Source of the DNA: Arthrobacter sp. FW305-BF8
GTDB lineage: Bacteria; Actinomycetota; Actinomycetes; Actinomycetales; Micrococcaceae
DNA: 64,000 bases
Assembly: GCF_021789315.1 (NCBI RefSeq)
Contig: NZ_CP084561.1
Location: 2,480,001 to 2,544,000, forward strand
Direction: 5' to 3'
Every line of letters starts with the position of its first letter. Position 1 is the first letter of the stretch. Below the pieces are notes generated by a model. That model saw only the letters and a program-made list of their open reading frames with translations. It had not been told where the DNA came from and did no database searches. The translations under genes and the position numbers were made by a program. Of the stretch, positions 1-9,817 are shown piece after piece.

Positions 1-257
1 CAGTCGGCGCCACCCGGGACGCCACACCGGGCTGGATCTCACCCATGGGACGGTCCTACCCGGCCGAGTGCCAGGACTGGGAACCACCCCGCTGGCCAGA
101 ACCACCGCCCGGCCAATACTTGTCGGAACCGGACTGGCAGGATCCCGACGGATTCATCGACCCGGACGATTTCGTCGACCCCGGCGATTTCGACAGCATA
201 GGCTCAGCACTGCCGCTGGATCCGTGGCCCGACTGGGCATCGTACACAGCTGCTTAG
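1..257 (+). CDS. C-terminal end of an HNH endonuclease-like (DUF222) protein, partial
   Basis: The frame is open from base 3 to the TAA at 255-257, so this is the 3' end of a gene that begins left of the window. The visible part is rich in Trp, Pro and Asp, with a WISPMGR stretch followed by DWEPPRWPEPP and then a run of Asp-Pro-Asp-Asp motifs. This resembles the tail after the HNH motif in the DUF222/HNH proteins that are multicopy in Arthrobacter-type genomes. The HNH motif itself is not in view, so the family call rests on tail composition and memory of that family. An internal ATG at 45 gives 70 residues, but I do not think it is the real start. Confidence 0.5.
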   Translation, partial: VGATRDATPGWISPMGRSYPAECQDWEPPRWPEPPPGQYLSEPDWQDPDGFIDPDDFVDPGDFDSIGSALPLDPWPDWASYTAA

Positions 258-505
258 GAAGCCGCGTGCTGCAAGCCGCGCGGGGTACGCTCCGTTGCCC
301 AGGCCTGCGCGGCTGCTATGCGCCGCCCGCGGATGATTGCGGGTGTGAGCTCGATCAGCGTAGAGGGCGGCAGGTGGCACGCGTGCTGGAGCACGACGCC
401 GGGGCCGTACCTGCGAGCGCCAGCACCGCGGCTGGTGTTCGCCGGGTTGGGGTAAGACGCGCACGCGTGCCTGGTGCCACCCTCAGCGAGCGGCACAATG
501 GAGTG

Positions 506-3262
506 GTGACTTCCGCACCCCTCCCGCAAGATGCCCCACATGGCGCCCTGCCACCTTTGGCCCCATTCAACCTGCTGACCATCGGCACCGGCCTGGTGTT
601 TGCGGAGTCGCTGGCGGAGCTGGCCAGCGTGCTCCAAGAGCAGGGGGACGGAGGAGCTGCGGTAGTTCAGGCTCCACCCGGCACCGGCAAAACGACATTG
701 GTGCCTCCGCTGGTTGCCAACCTGGCACAGGCAGCCGCCAGGGATGGGAAGCCGCGCATCGTGGTGACCCAGCCTCGCCGGGTCGCCGCCCGGTCGGCGG
801 CCCGGCGCCTCGCTTCACTCGATGGGACGAAGCTGGGGGACCGGGTGGGGTACACCGTCCGAGGTGAGCGGCAGGCTGGTCCGGGTACCCTGATCGAGTT
901 CGTGACCCCCGGCATCCTGCTGCGCCGCCTGCTGGCCGATCCCGGCCTGGAAGGCACGGCCGCCGTCATCCTCGATGAGGTGCACGAACGCGGCCTGGAA
1001 ACCGATCTGCTGCTGGGCCTGCTCGCCGAGGTGCGCCAGCTGCGCGGCGACCTCATGCTCGTCGCCATGTCAGCCACGCTCGACGCTCCGCGGTTCGCGG
1101 CGCTGCTCGGCGCGGATCCCGGGGGCGAGCACAGCGAGGAGGCCGACGGCGGCGGGCCGGCTCCCGTCGTCGACTGCCCCTCCGCGCTGCACCCGCTGGA
1201 AACGGCATGGGCGCCCGCCCCGGTGGCGCGGCTGGACAGTCGCGGCGTGACGCGCGCCTTCCTGGACCATGTGGCGGACACCGCCGCCGCGAGTTACGCG
1301 TCAGCCCTTGCCGCAGATCCCGGCACCGACGCCCTGGTGTTCCTGCCGGGCGCGTGGGAGGTGTCCCATGTGGCTGGCCGGCTGCGCAGCCGAGCGGGTT
1401 CCGGCGTCGAAATCCTGGAACTGCACGGCCAGGTCAGCCCCGCCGCCCAGGACCGTGCCGTGTCCGGGCGCCAACCGGGCGATCCCGCCCGGATCATCGT
1501 CTCCACTGGCCTCGCCGAGTCGTCGCTGACGGTGCCCGGCGTCCGGCTGGTGGTTGACGCCGGGCTGTCGCGGGAACCGCGCCGTGACGCCGGCCGCGGC
1601 ATGACCGGCCTGGTCACCGTCTCCTGCTCCCGGGCCTCCGCCGAGCAGCGGGCCGGACGTGCGGCGCGGCAGGGGCCGGGGAAGGTGGTCCGCTGCTATG
1701 ACCAGAAGACCCTCGGTGCAGCGCCCGCGCACCAGACACCCGAGATCGGCGTGTCCGACCTGACCGGCGCCGCCCTGATCCTGGCCTGCTGGGGCTCACC
1801 GGGCGGCCGCGGACTGGCCCTTCCGGACGCCCCGGCTCAGGCGGCGATGGACGACGCGGTCGAGGTGCTGCGCGAGCTTGGCGCGGTGGCGGAGGACGGC
1901 CACGCGACGGACTTGGGCAAAGCCCTGGCGCGCATCCCTGCCGATCCGCGCCTGGGACGCGCCCTCCTGGTCGGGTCAGCGCTGCTGGGCGGAGGTTCGG
2001 CCGGCCGCGCCGGTTCCGGGACTAAGAGTTACGGAACTGCCGCGGAGGTGGTGGCCGCCGTCGCGGGGGACCAGCGCGCAAACGGAGCGGACCTGCCCCG
2101 GCTGGTTTCGGCGCTCCGCTCCGGCAAGGATCCCGCCTCCAAGCGGTGGGGCGAGGAGGCGCGGCGGCTGGACACCCTGGCGCGCCAGGCGGGGACCGGC
2201 GTCGGGCTTCCCACCGTCGATGTGCCGGTGCTCGATGTGCCGGTGCTCGCCGTGCCGGCCGGAACCGCCGAACAGATCGGTCTGGTGGTCGCCCTGGCGT
2301 TCCCGGACCGGGTGGCCCGCCGGGTATCCGGGGACGGGCCGGAGCGTTACCTGCTGACCTCCGGCACCCGGGCCGGCCTTCCCGCCGGCAGCCCGCTCGC
2401 CGGATATGAGTGGCTGGCCGTGGCCGAGGTTGCGCGCGCCGATGGGCGGGACGCCGCCGGGACCGGCGCAGTGATCCGTTCCGCCGCTCCGCTGACAGCG
2501 GACGCAGCCGAGGCCGCTGCGGCGCACCTGCTGCTCGACTCGGTGGAGGCAACATTCAGTCAGGGCCGGGTGACGGCCCGCCGGGAACGGCGGCTGGGCG
2601 CCATCTCGCTTTCCTCCACACCGGTGCGGGCGTCCGCGGGCGAGGGCCGCGCCGCCGTGGCCCGGGCGGTGGAGGAACAGGGGCTGGGAGCCATCGGATG
2701 GTCGACGGCGGCCGACGGAATGCGCCGCCGGCTCGCCCTGCTGCACCGGGAACTGGGCGAACCCTGGCCGGACATGTCCGAGCAGGCCTTGCTGTCCCGG
2801 CTCGATGACTGGCTCGGTCCGGAACTGGCGGCGCTGGCCGGTGGCGCCGCTACCTCCGGCGTTGACCTGACGGATCCTCTGCGGCGGCTGCTGCCGTGGC
2901 CGGACGCCGCCCGTCTCGGCGAGCTCGTTCCGGAGTTCCTGGAGGTGCCCAGCGGCTCCCGCGTCAGGATTGACTACCCCGCGGCCGGGGACGACGGCGG
3001 CAGGCCGGTAGTCGCCGTCAAGCTCCAGGAATGTTTCGGCTGGGACCGGACGCCGCTACTCGCTGGCGGACGGGTGGCGGTGCAGTTCCACCTGCTGTCG
3101 CCGGCCCGGCGGCCGCTGGCCGTCACGGACGACCTCGCCTCCTTCTGGTCGGGGCCGTACGCGCAGGTTCGCGCTGAGATGCGGGGCCGCTATCCGAAGC
3201 ACCCCTGGCCCGAGGACCCATGGACCGCGACGGCCACGGCGCGGACCAAAACGCGGAAATGA
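506..3262 (+). CDS. hrpB: ATP-dependent DEAH-type helicase HrpB
   Basis: A 918-residue superfamily 2 helicase of the HrpB family, a putative RNA-dependent NTPase. Visible motifs in order are Walker A APPGTGKT near residue 56, DEVHER (the DEAH box) near 156, the SATLDA motif, STGLAESSLTVPGV, and QRAGRAARQGPG (motif VI). The HrpB C-terminal domain follows, with the typical PYAQVRAEMRGRYPKHPWPEDP ending (shown here only in part: KHPWPEDP). The frame stays open far upstream to base 68, but homology to family N-termini begins just after the tandem GTG codons at 503 and 506. There is no clear ribosome site; CACAAT at 494-499 could be a -10 box for a nearly leaderless mRNA. The gene ends directly against the convergent glycosyltransferase gene with no gap. 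Confidence 0.93.
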   Translation: MTSAPLPQDAPHGALPPLAPFNLLTIGTGLVFAESLAELASVLQEQGDGGAAVVQAPPGTGKTTLVPPLVANLAQAAARDGKPRIVVTQPRRVAARSAARRLASLDGTKLGDRVGYTVRGERQAGPGTLIEFVTPGILLRRLLADPGLEGTAAVILDEVHERGLETDLLLGLLAEVRQLRGDLMLVAMSATLDAPRFAALLGADPGGEHSEEADGGGPAPVVDCPSALHPLETAWAPAPVARLDSRGVTRAFLDHVADTAAASYASALAADPGTDALVFLPGAWEVSHVAGRLRSRAGSGVEILELHGQVSPAAQDRAVSGRQPGDPARIIVSTGLAESSLTVPGVRLVVDAGLSREPRRDAGRGMTGLVTVSCSRASAEQRAGRAARQGPGKVVRCYDQKTLGAAPAHQTPEIGVSDLTGAALILACWGSPGGRGLALPDAPAQAAMDDAVEVLRELGAVAEDGHATDLGKALARIPADPRLGRALLVGSALLGGGSAGRAGSGTKSYGTAAEVVAAVAGDQRANGADLPRLVSALRSGKDPASKRWGEEARRLDTLARQAGTGVGLPTVDVPVLDVPVLAVPAGTAEQIGLVVALAFPDRVARRVSGDGPERYLLTSGTRAGLPAGSPLAGYEWLAVAEVARADGRDAAGTGAVIRSAAPLTADAAEAAAAHLLLDSVEATFSQGRVTARRERRLGAISLSSTPVRASAGEGRAAVARAVEEQGLGAIGWSTAADGMRRRLALLHRELGEPWPDMSEQALLSRLDDWLGPELAALAGGAATSGVDLTDPLRRLLPWPDAARLGELVPEFLEVPSGSRVRIDYPAAGDDGGRPVVAVKLQECFGWDRTPLLAGGRVAVQFHLLSPARRPLAVTDDLASFWSGPYAQVRAEMRGRYPKHPWPEDPWTATATARTKTRK

Positions 3263-4351
3263 CTATCGGCGGCTTCGGCTGTTGCCGCCAGGGCCCGTCC
3301 CGGCGGTCCGCAGCTCTTCATTCGGGTCTTCGGGCAGCCCGGTCAGCCGGGCGTAGAGAGCCAGATGGGCGTCGACCATGCGCTCGGTGCTGAAGCGGTC
3401 TTCGGCCTGGGTCCGCACTGCCCTGCGGTCCAGGTCCGCCGCGCGCACCAGGAGGCCGGCAAGGTCCTCCGGCGAGGACGCCAGGTAGCCGCTGACCCCG
3501 TTGTCAACAATCTCGGGCGCTGAGCCCATGGGTGTGGCAACGACGGGGGTGCCGGTGGCCATCGCCTCGATCATCACCAGCCCGAATGGTTCCATCCACT
3601 GGATGGGATTGAGCAGTGCGATGGCTTCCCCGAGCAGTTTGTATTTCTCCGCGCCGCCCACCTCGCCCAGGAACTCCACGTCCGGGCCCTCCAGCGGCTC
3701 CACCACGTCGTGGTAGTACTGCACTTCGGCCGGTTCCCGCATCTTCGCGGCGATCCGGACCGGAATCCCGGCCAGTTGGGCCACCCTGATGGCCTCGACG
3801 ACGCCTTTGTCGGGGCACATCCGGCCAAGGAAACACGCGTAGCCGCCCTGCCCGTGCCCCACCGGAACGCCGGCCACCTCCATGCCGTGGGGGATGATGG
3901 CCGTCACCCGGTCTGCCAGCGCGCTGCTGACCTGGCTCCTCGAGATGGCGATCAGGGTGGTGTCCCGGGCTGCTGCGCCATAGACAGCGGCGAACGAGGG
4001 GGTGAGTTCGCTGTGGATGGTGGTCACCACCGGCAGCCCTTCGGGACGGCCGCGGTAGAGCGGCCCGGCGAGGGTGTGGTCATGCACCAGGTCCACCATG
4101 CCGTCCATCCCGGCATACGCGTTGACGACGTGGCTGAGTTCGGAGGACGTGAATCCAACAAGGTCGGGTTCGGAGGAACGCATCCCGGGGAGCCGATCCA
4201 CCGGGCAGGTACTGTCCGCGGCAGCGGCAAGCAGCACCTCATGGCCCGCCCTCGTAAAGCCTCTGGCCAGGGCGTCGACCACCAGTTCGGTGCCTCCGTA
4301 CCCAGCCGGGGGAATCGGATACCAAGGCCCCGCAATCAAACCGATACGCAT
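3263..4351 (-). CDS. Glycosyltransferase family 4 (GT-B fold)
   Basis: A 362-residue GT-B glycosyltransferase. The N-terminus MRIGLIAGPWYPIPPAGYGG is the usual first strand and glycine-rich loop. The C-terminal donor site has the EX7E-type motif EPFGLVMIEAMATGTPVV followed by PMGSAPEIV. The start is set by AGGGAG upstream of the ATG at 4351; the longer frame to 4402 lacks a good site. It lies in the same direction as the debranching-type enzyme upstream, about 106 bp away, and near amylosucrase, which suggests a role with glucans or sugar conjugates. Acceptor and donor cannot be told from sequence. Confidence 0.88.
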   Translation of the reverse strand: MRIGLIAGPWYPIPPAGYGGTELVVDALARGFTRAGHEVLLAAAADSTCPVDRLPGMRSSEPDLVGFTSSELSHVVNAYAGMDGMVDLVHDHTLAGPLYRGRPEGLPVVTTIHSELTPSFAAVYGAAARDTTLIAISRSQVSSALADRVTAIIPHGMEVAGVPVGHGQGGYACFLGRMCPDKGVVEAIRVAQLAGIPVRIAAKMREPAEVQYYHDVVEPLEGPDVEFLGEVGGAEKYKLLGEAIALLNPIQWMEPFGLVMIEAMATGTPVVATPMGSAPEIVDNGVSGYLASSPEDLAGLLVRAADLDRRAVRTQAEDRFSTERMVDAHLALYARLTGLPEDPNEELRTAGTGPGGNSRSRR

Positions 4352-4457
4352 CCGCAGCTCCCTTGTCCGGATGTACTTTGACCGATTAACTACTGAGACC
4401 ATTCAGTTTTTGAGTGGACCGGGCTACGGCACCATGTTCCTTAAGGCGCTGTGTTCC

Positions 4458-6587
4458 TCAAGGTGCCATCAGCCGCTCCAGCGGCGGCCGCGGTTCGTGC
4501 AGAACTGTCAGGCCCTCGCGCAGGCCGTCAATGGATCCCTCGCTGCCGGCGGCGCTCAACGTGATCCGGGAATGGTCCATTTGCACGTTGTCGGCACGGA
4601 AGCTGCCGAACCCCGGCGGCAGCACGGGGGCCAGGCAGACCTCCGCACGGGGAAGCAGCGGATCGAAGCGCAGGAGGGTCCGCATCAGGTGCACTGGAGC
4701 GGCCGATGCCCAGGCCTGCGGCGAGCAGGACGTGGGGAACGGGACGGGGTCGGGGAAATCGTCCCGGGAGAATCCGCAGAAGAGTTCCGGCAGCCTCCCG
4801 TCGAACTGTTCCGCCGCATCGAACAGGCCCGTGGCGATTTGCGTGGCCTCCTCGACGAACCCGTACCGCATCAACCCGGCAGCCACCAGCGCTGTGTCGT
4901 GCGGCCACACCGAACCGTTGTGGTAGCTGACAGGGTTGTATGCGCCCATGTCCGAGGCGAGCGTCCGGATTCCCCAGCCCGTGAACATCTCCGGCGACAT
5001 CAGCCGCTTGGCCACCAGGGGCGCCTTGTCGGCGTCGACGATTCCCACCCAGAGGCAATGGCCCATGTTGGAGGTGCAGGCATCCACCGGACGCTTGTCC
5101 TTGTCCAGGGCCACGGCAAAGTATCCCCGCTCGGGGAGCCAGAACTTCTCGTTGAACTCGGCTTTGATCTCTGCAGCCCGGCGGTTCCATTTGGCCGCGG
5201 TCTCCTCGTCGCCCAGCTGCTGCGCGAGCAGCGCGCGTCCAAGGTAGGCGCTGTAGACGTAGCCCTGCACTTCACACAGGGCGATGGGGGCCTCCGCCAA
5301 CCTGCCGTCGGCGAAGTTGATCCCGTCCCAGGAGTCCTTCCAGCCCTGGTTCAGCAGGCCATGCTCGTTGGCGCGCTGGTACTCCACGAAACCGTCGCCA
5401 TCACGGTCCCCGTAGTGCTCCACCCATTCCAGGGCCCGGTCGGCATGCGGCAGGAGCGAGTCCAGCAGGTCGCCCGCCAGGCCCCAGCGCCCCAACTCCG
5501 CCAGCAGTGTCACGAACAGGGGCGTCGCGTCCGCGGTGCCGTAGTACGCCTGGCTGCCGCCGAGCGCGAGTCCGGCGGTGACCCCCAACCGCACCTCGTG
5601 CAGTATCCTGCCGGGTTCCTCCTCGGTGTCCGGATCAACTTTCTGGCCTTGCAGGGAGGCGAGGGTCTGCAGGGTTCCGGCCGCCAGCTTCGGATCCACC
5701 GGCAGCGCCATGTAGGAGGACAGGATGGAGTCCCTGCCGAACAGGGCCATGAACCACGGCGCCCCTGCGGCGACGGCGGCCCGCTCCGGGTGGTCGGGAT
5801 CGAATATCCGGAGGGCGCCCAGGTCCTCCTGGCTGCGGGTCAGGACCTTCTCCACGTTCTTGTCCGTCACGGTCAGACGGGGAACGTGCTCCTCCCACGC
5901 GGCGTAGCGCTGGGCGCCCACGTGCGGAGCCGACTCATGCGTGAACGGCTTCGCCGGCCCGGCGCCGTCAACCAGCGGGGTAGTGAACACGCTGGCCGTC
6001 CACACACCGCGGGGGGCCAGTTCGGCGTCGAATGTCAGGGCGTCCTCCGTGACCGTGGCGCCGCGGGCGCTGATGACCACGCCGCGGTGGATGCCGTTGC
6101 GCATGGCGTCAATCTGCAGGGCGTCCGCCCGGACGTTCCTGCTGTGTTCGGCGGACGGCACCACCTTTCCGCCTTTGACGTCGAACAGGTCACTCAGGTC
6201 GGCGTCCACCTTGATCTGGATCTGGCAGGTCCGCGGCTGTTCCGAGTAGTTGTGGACTTTGATGTCGTCACGCAGGCCCGGCCCCACCTGCCGGCTGTGC
6301 TCCACCACCAGCGGGCTCTCCACCGCACCGTTGGCCGCGCGGGGCCTGCCGACGAACACAGCCCGGTAGGGTTCCCGCGTCTGGCCGGACAGCGGTTCCA
6401 GCGGAACGCCGTCCACCGTGAGCTGCCAGCGGGACAGAATCCGCGTGTCCTGGTAGAAAGCGCCCTGAGGCTGGCCGGGAAACACGTCCCCGCTCTCGGC
6501 GGAGATGCAAAAGGAGGAACCTTCCACCACGGTCACCGCTGTCAGCCCGGATGATCCTGCACCGATATTTTCGTTCCACGCACTCAT
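4458..6587 (-). CDS. Glycogen debranching / amylo-alpha-1,6-glucosidase family protein
   Basis: A 709-residue protein with a beta-rich N-terminal domain of the GDE_N_bis type (GSSFCISAESGDVFPGQPQG near residue 20) and a C-terminal (alpha/alpha)6 glucosidase-like barrel. Barrel motifs include PWFMALFGRDSI, QGWKDSWDGINFADG and YHNGSVWPHDTALV. Such proteins are annotated as amylo-alpha-1,6-glucosidases and are expected to remove branch-point glucose, but substrate is rarely proven. The start at 6587 has AGGGAG at good spacing; the longer frame to 6674 does not. It is divergent from the EF-G-like gene across about 250 bp. With the GT4 gene and amylosucrase it makes a small alpha-glucan neighbourhood. 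Confidence 0.88.
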   Translation of the reverse strand: MSAWNENIGAGSSGLTAVTVVEGSSFCISAESGDVFPGQPQGAFYQDTRILSRWQLTVDGVPLEPLSGQTREPYRAVFVGRPRAANGAVESPLVVEHSRQVGPGLRDDIKVHNYSEQPRTCQIQIKVDADLSDLFDVKGGKVVPSAEHSRNVRADALQIDAMRNGIHRGVVISARGATVTEDALTFDAELAPRGVWTASVFTTPLVDGAGPAKPFTHESAPHVGAQRYAAWEEHVPRLTVTDKNVEKVLTRSQEDLGALRIFDPDHPERAAVAAGAPWFMALFGRDSILSSYMALPVDPKLAAGTLQTLASLQGQKVDPDTEEEPGRILHEVRLGVTAGLALGGSQAYYGTADATPLFVTLLAELGRWGLAGDLLDSLLPHADRALEWVEHYGDRDGDGFVEYQRANEHGLLNQGWKDSWDGINFADGRLAEAPIALCEVQGYVYSAYLGRALLAQQLGDEETAAKWNRRAAEIKAEFNEKFWLPERGYFAVALDKDKRPVDACTSNMGHCLWVGIVDADKAPLVAKRLMSPEMFTGWGIRTLASDMGAYNPVSYHNGSVWPHDTALVAAGLMRYGFVEEATQIATGLFDAAEQFDGRLPELFCGFSRDDFPDPVPFPTSCSPQAWASAAPVHLMRTLLRFDPLLPRAEVCLAPVLPPGFGSFRADNVQMDHSRITLSAAGSEGSIDGLREGLTVLHEPRPPLERLMAP

Positions 6588-6836
6588 CGACCGCTCCCTG
6601 GCGACTAGTCGGATGGCATGGGCCGGCCGTGCGGCCACGGTATCCATCGTCCCCCTACGGGCAGGACGCCGCAACGGTCATTACGTAGCGCCGGTCCCGG
6701 CCCCGGGGAGCCGCGCCGCCCCGCGGTCGGACTGGCGTTGCGGGGCCGGGACCCCTTGCTGATCAGCAGCTTTAGGTGTCGAATCGTCTTACCAAGGCCG
6801 CTTGGCGGCTCACGACTAGCACGCCGGGAGATGGTC

Positions 6837-9017
6837 ATGTCGGTAAAGGGCACTAATGGCCGGGGCAAGGGTCCGGGCCGCGGCAGTTCCGATCTCCGGC
6901 GGGCGGACGCGTCGGCCGGAGCGCCGGTGGACCAGCCTGAGGGCATCCGCAACGTCGCGCTTGTGGGACACTCCGGGGCCGGCAAAACCATGCTGCTCGA
7001 GGCCCTGCTCGCCGCGGCCGGGACCATCCCGCGGATGGGTTCGATCGTCGACGGCAACACGGTCAGCGATGCGGAACCGTCTGAGATCCACCAGCAGCGC
7101 TCCGTGGTGCTTTCGGTGGCGCCGCTGATGTACGACGGCGTCAAAGTGAACCTGCTGGACACGCCGGGCTACGGGGACTTCACGGGCGAGCTGCGGGCGG
7201 GGCTGCGCGCTGCGGACGCGGCGCTGTTCGTGGTGTCGGCCGTGGACGGCGTCGACGCCGCCACCACCGCGCTGTGGGCGGAGTGCGCCCAGCTGGACAC
7301 GCCCCGGGCGGTGGTGATCAGCCGGCTGGACCACCCGCGCGCGAATTTCGAGGCCGCCCTGGCCGCCTGCCAGAGCGCCTTTGGCCAGTCGGTGGTGCCC
7401 GCGTACCTGCCCGTGCGCGGGGACGGCGGCGCCGCCGGACTGTTGGGGCTGCTGTCCGGGCAGGTCTCGGAGTACGACGGCGAGTCCCCGGCGCCCGCGG
7501 TCCGCGAGGCCACTGCGGATGAGCTCGCAGCCGTGGAATCAGAGCGCGGCACGCTGATCGAGGGCATCATCTCCGAAAGCGAGGACGAGTCGCTCATGGA
7601 CCGTTACCTCGGCGGGGAGGATATCGACGTCGACGTCCTGGTGGGCGACCTCGAAACCGCAGTCTCGCGTGGATCGTTCTTCCCGGTCCTGCCAACCTCG
7701 GCCGAAACCGGACTGGGGATCACGGAGCTGCTGGACATGCTGATCCGGGCGTTCCCGACACCCCTGGAGCATGCCGTGCCGGATGTGACGGACCTGGCCG
7801 GGGAACCGGCCGGGCCGCTGTCCTGCGATCCCGCCGGGCCGCTGGCCGGTGAGGTGGTGCGCACCACCATGGACCCGTTCCTGGGGCGGGTCTGCCTGGT
7901 GCGCGTCTTTTCCGGCACGCTGCGCGAGGATTCGGCAGTGCACGTCAGCGGCCGCGGCCTGGCCGAACGGGGCCATGAGGACCACGACAGCGACGAGCGC
8001 CTCACCCACCTCTACTCCCCAATGGGGGCGAGCCTGAAGCCGGTGCCGTACGCGGTGGCGGGCGACATCTGCGCGATCACCAAACTGGGCAGCGCCGAAA
8101 CCGGCGATACCGTGTCAGCGAAGGACGCGCCGCTGCTGATCACCGCCTGGGACATGCCCGAACCGCTCATGCCGGTCGCCGTCGAGGCCGCCACCCGCAG
8201 CGATGAGGACGCCCTCGCCAAGAGCCTGGGCAAGGTGGCCGCCGGCGATCCGACGCTCCGGGTTGAGCGCAACTCGGAAACCCACCAGCTGATCCTGTGG
8301 TGCATGGGCGAGGCCCACGGCGAGGTGGTCCTGGACCGGCTGCGGGACCAAGGCGTGAAATTGCAGACTGTGCCCGTGGTGACGCCGCTGCGGGAGACCT
8401 TCGCCGCCCCGGCCGCCGGGCACGGGCGCTACGTCAAGCAGTCCGGCGGCCACGGCCAGTACGCGATCTGCGACATCGAGGTGGAGGCGCTCGAACGCGG
8501 GGCGGGCTTCGAGTTCGTGGACAAGACCGTGGGCGGAGTGGTGCCGAACCAGTTCATCAGCTCGGTGGAGAAGGGCGTGCGGTCGCAGATGCAGAAGGGA
8601 GTTTCGGCTGGCTTCCCGGTGGTGGACATCCGGGTGACCCTGGTGGGCGGCAAAGCCCACAGCGTTGACTCCTCGGACGCCGCGTTCCAGTCCGCCGGTG
8701 CGCTTGCCCTCCGCGAGGCCGCAGCCGCCGGCCGCATCCAGCTGCTGGAGCCCGTCTCCGCCGTCACCATCAGCATCCCGGATGAGTATGTGGGCGCCGT
8801 CATGAGCGACCTCTCGTCCCGCCGTGGCCGGCTCACGGGCACGACGTCGTCCGGCGGGGACGCCACGGAGGTCACCGCCGAGGTCCCGGACGGGGAACTC
8901 CTCCGGTATGCGGTGCAGCTGCGGGCACTGACCGCCGGCACGGGCCGGTTCCGCCGCAGCTACCTGCGGCACGAACCCGTCCCGGGCAACGTGGCGCCAG
9001 CGGCCGCGCATGCCTAG
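6837..9017 (+). CDS. Elongation factor G-like protein (EF-G2 type)
   Basis: A 726-residue translational GTPase-like protein. The G1 motif GHSGAGKT and the G3 motif DTPGYGDF are clear. The place of the usual NKxD G4 motif reads ISRLDHPRANF, so the guanine-specificity motif is altered, as in the EF-G2 family (M. tuberculosis FusA2 type). Domains II to V follow, including ERGAGFEFVDKTVGGVVPNQ in domain IV. The housekeeping fusA is not in this window, so this is a paralogue of uncertain role. The start at 6837 is chosen because GGGAG ends 6 nt upstream; an ATG at 6831 is inside that spacing. Confidence 0.88.
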   Translation: MSVKGTNGRGKGPGRGSSDLRRADASAGAPVDQPEGIRNVALVGHSGAGKTMLLEALLAAAGTIPRMGSIVDGNTVSDAEPSEIHQQRSVVLSVAPLMYDGVKVNLLDTPGYGDFTGELRAGLRAADAALFVVSAVDGVDAATTALWAECAQLDTPRAVVISRLDHPRANFEAALAACQSAFGQSVVPAYLPVRGDGGAAGLLGLLSGQVSEYDGESPAPAVREATADELAAVESERGTLIEGIISESEDESLMDRYLGGEDIDVDVLVGDLETAVSRGSFFPVLPTSAETGLGITELLDMLIRAFPTPLEHAVPDVTDLAGEPAGPLSCDPAGPLAGEVVRTTMDPFLGRVCLVRVFSGTLREDSAVHVSGRGLAERGHEDHDSDERLTHLYSPMGASLKPVPYAVAGDICAITKLGSAETGDTVSAKDAPLLITAWDMPEPLMPVAVEAATRSDEDALAKSLGKVAAGDPTLRVERNSETHQLILWCMGEAHGEVVLDRLRDQGVKLQTVPVVTPLRETFAAPAAGHGRYVKQSGGHGQYAICDIEVEALERGAGFEFVDKTVGGVVPNQFISSVEKGVRSQMQKGVSAGFPVVDIRVTLVGGKAHSVDSSDAAFQSAGALALREAAAAGRIQLLEPVSAVTISIPDEYVGAVMSDLSSRRGRLTGTTSSGGDATEVTAEVPDGELLRYAVQLRALTAGTGRFRRSYLRHEPVPGNVAPAAAHA

Positions 9018-9020
9018 GCT

Positions 9021-9752
9021 CTAGCCGCCCGCAGGGCTGTTGGCGGGACTGTTGGCGCGGAGGAACGCGGCGACCGGAGCCGCCAGCGAGGCGCCGATGT
9101 CTTCGGCGCTGCGTTTGTTTCCGGCAACCGCGAACGAGTGGTCGCCGCCCTCGCACCACTGCAGCGTGGCGGTCGGTCCGATCCGTGACACCACACCTTC
9201 CAACAGGTCCTTGGTGGCGAAGGTGTCACGGGTTCCCTGCAGGAAAAGCATGGGGGTTTGCACCCCGTAGAGGTGCTCGTCGCGGAGCTTCTCCGGCTTG
9301 CCGGGCGGGTGCAGCGGGTAGCCGAGGTAGACGAGACCGGCAGCCTGCATGCCTTCGGCCACCGCCATGGAGGCCATCCTGCCGCCGAACGACTTCCCGG
9401 CCGCCCAAATCGGTTCCGCCGACCCAGCGGACTCCGACTCGGCGGACTCCGACCCGGCGGACTCCGACCGGGCCGCCGCTTCGGCCATCGCCGCCCGCCA
9501 GGTGGCGATCGCTGCCGGCGGGCGGTCGGGGAACTTCCGGCCCGCCTCGCGGTAGGGGAAGTTGAAGCGCAAGGTGGCCACGCCGTCGTCGTTCAATGCG
9601 CCCGTGAACCCGCGCATGAACGGGTGCTCCATGCCCGCACCGGCGCCGTGGGCCAGCACCAGTGTTGCGATCGGATTGGCTGGCCGCGCGTAGGCGCCGG
9701 AGACGTGGCCGTCGCCGACGGCGATGGTGATGGGCGAGTCAGCGGTGGGCAT
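9021..9752 (-). CDS. Alpha/beta hydrolase, KANL3/Tex30-like (dienelactone hydrolase clan)
   Basis: A 243-residue alpha/beta hydrolase. LVLAHGAGAGMEHPFM is the oxyanion strand, AAGKSFGGRMAS is the nucleophile elbow (GKSFGG, Ser), and EGGDHSF supplies the likely catalytic His. FLQGTRDTFA provides the acid strand. It fits the KANL3/Tex30 hydrolase-like family; the substrate is unknown. It ends 3 bp from the convergent EF-G-like stop. A Ser-Glu-rich insert near residues 94-109 comes from a 15-bp tandem repeat in the DNA. GGAG lies only 2 nt before the chosen ATG, so the start is moderately sure. Confidence 0.8.
   Translation of the reverse strand: MPTADSPITIAVGDGHVSGAYARPANPIATLVLAHGAGAGMEHPFMRGFTGALNDDGVATLRFNFPYREAGRKFPDRPPAAIATWRAAMAEAAARSESAGSESAESESAGSAEPIWAAGKSFGGRMASMAVAEGMQAAGLVYLGYPLHPPGKPEKLRDEHLYGVQTPMLFLQGTRDTFATKDLLEGVVSRIGPTATLQWCEGGDHSFAVAGNKRSAEDIGASLAAPVAAFLRANSPANSPAGG
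9427..9471. repeat. Three tandem copies of a 15-bp unit inside the hydrolase gene
   Basis: Units begin at 9427, 9442 and 9457 and share GCGGACTCCGAC, differing only in the last three bases. On the coding strand they give a Ser-Glu-Ser-Ala-Gly-like insert just before the strand leading to the nucleophile elbow. This is an in-frame slippage repeat that could vary between strains. Confidence 0.9.
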
Positions 9753-9817
9753 GACTCCATCATGCCTGATCCGAGCGGACGGATTCGGACGCAAAGCCCG
9801 GACGCCGGCAAGAGTTC

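Noticed and set aside
258..505. Small gene between the HNH tail and hrpB
   Set aside because: Several overlapping open frames but none with a ribosome site or protein-like composition.
2218..2256. Repeat of a 15-bp unit in hrpB giving VPVLDVPVL
   Set aside because: Only two and a half copies inside a variable linker; ordinary slippage.
4074..6554. Open frame of 826 codons antisense to the debranching enzyme
   Set aside because: Composition is typical of a complement frame in GC-rich DNA, with no domain, no ribosome site, and complete overlap with a well-supported gene.
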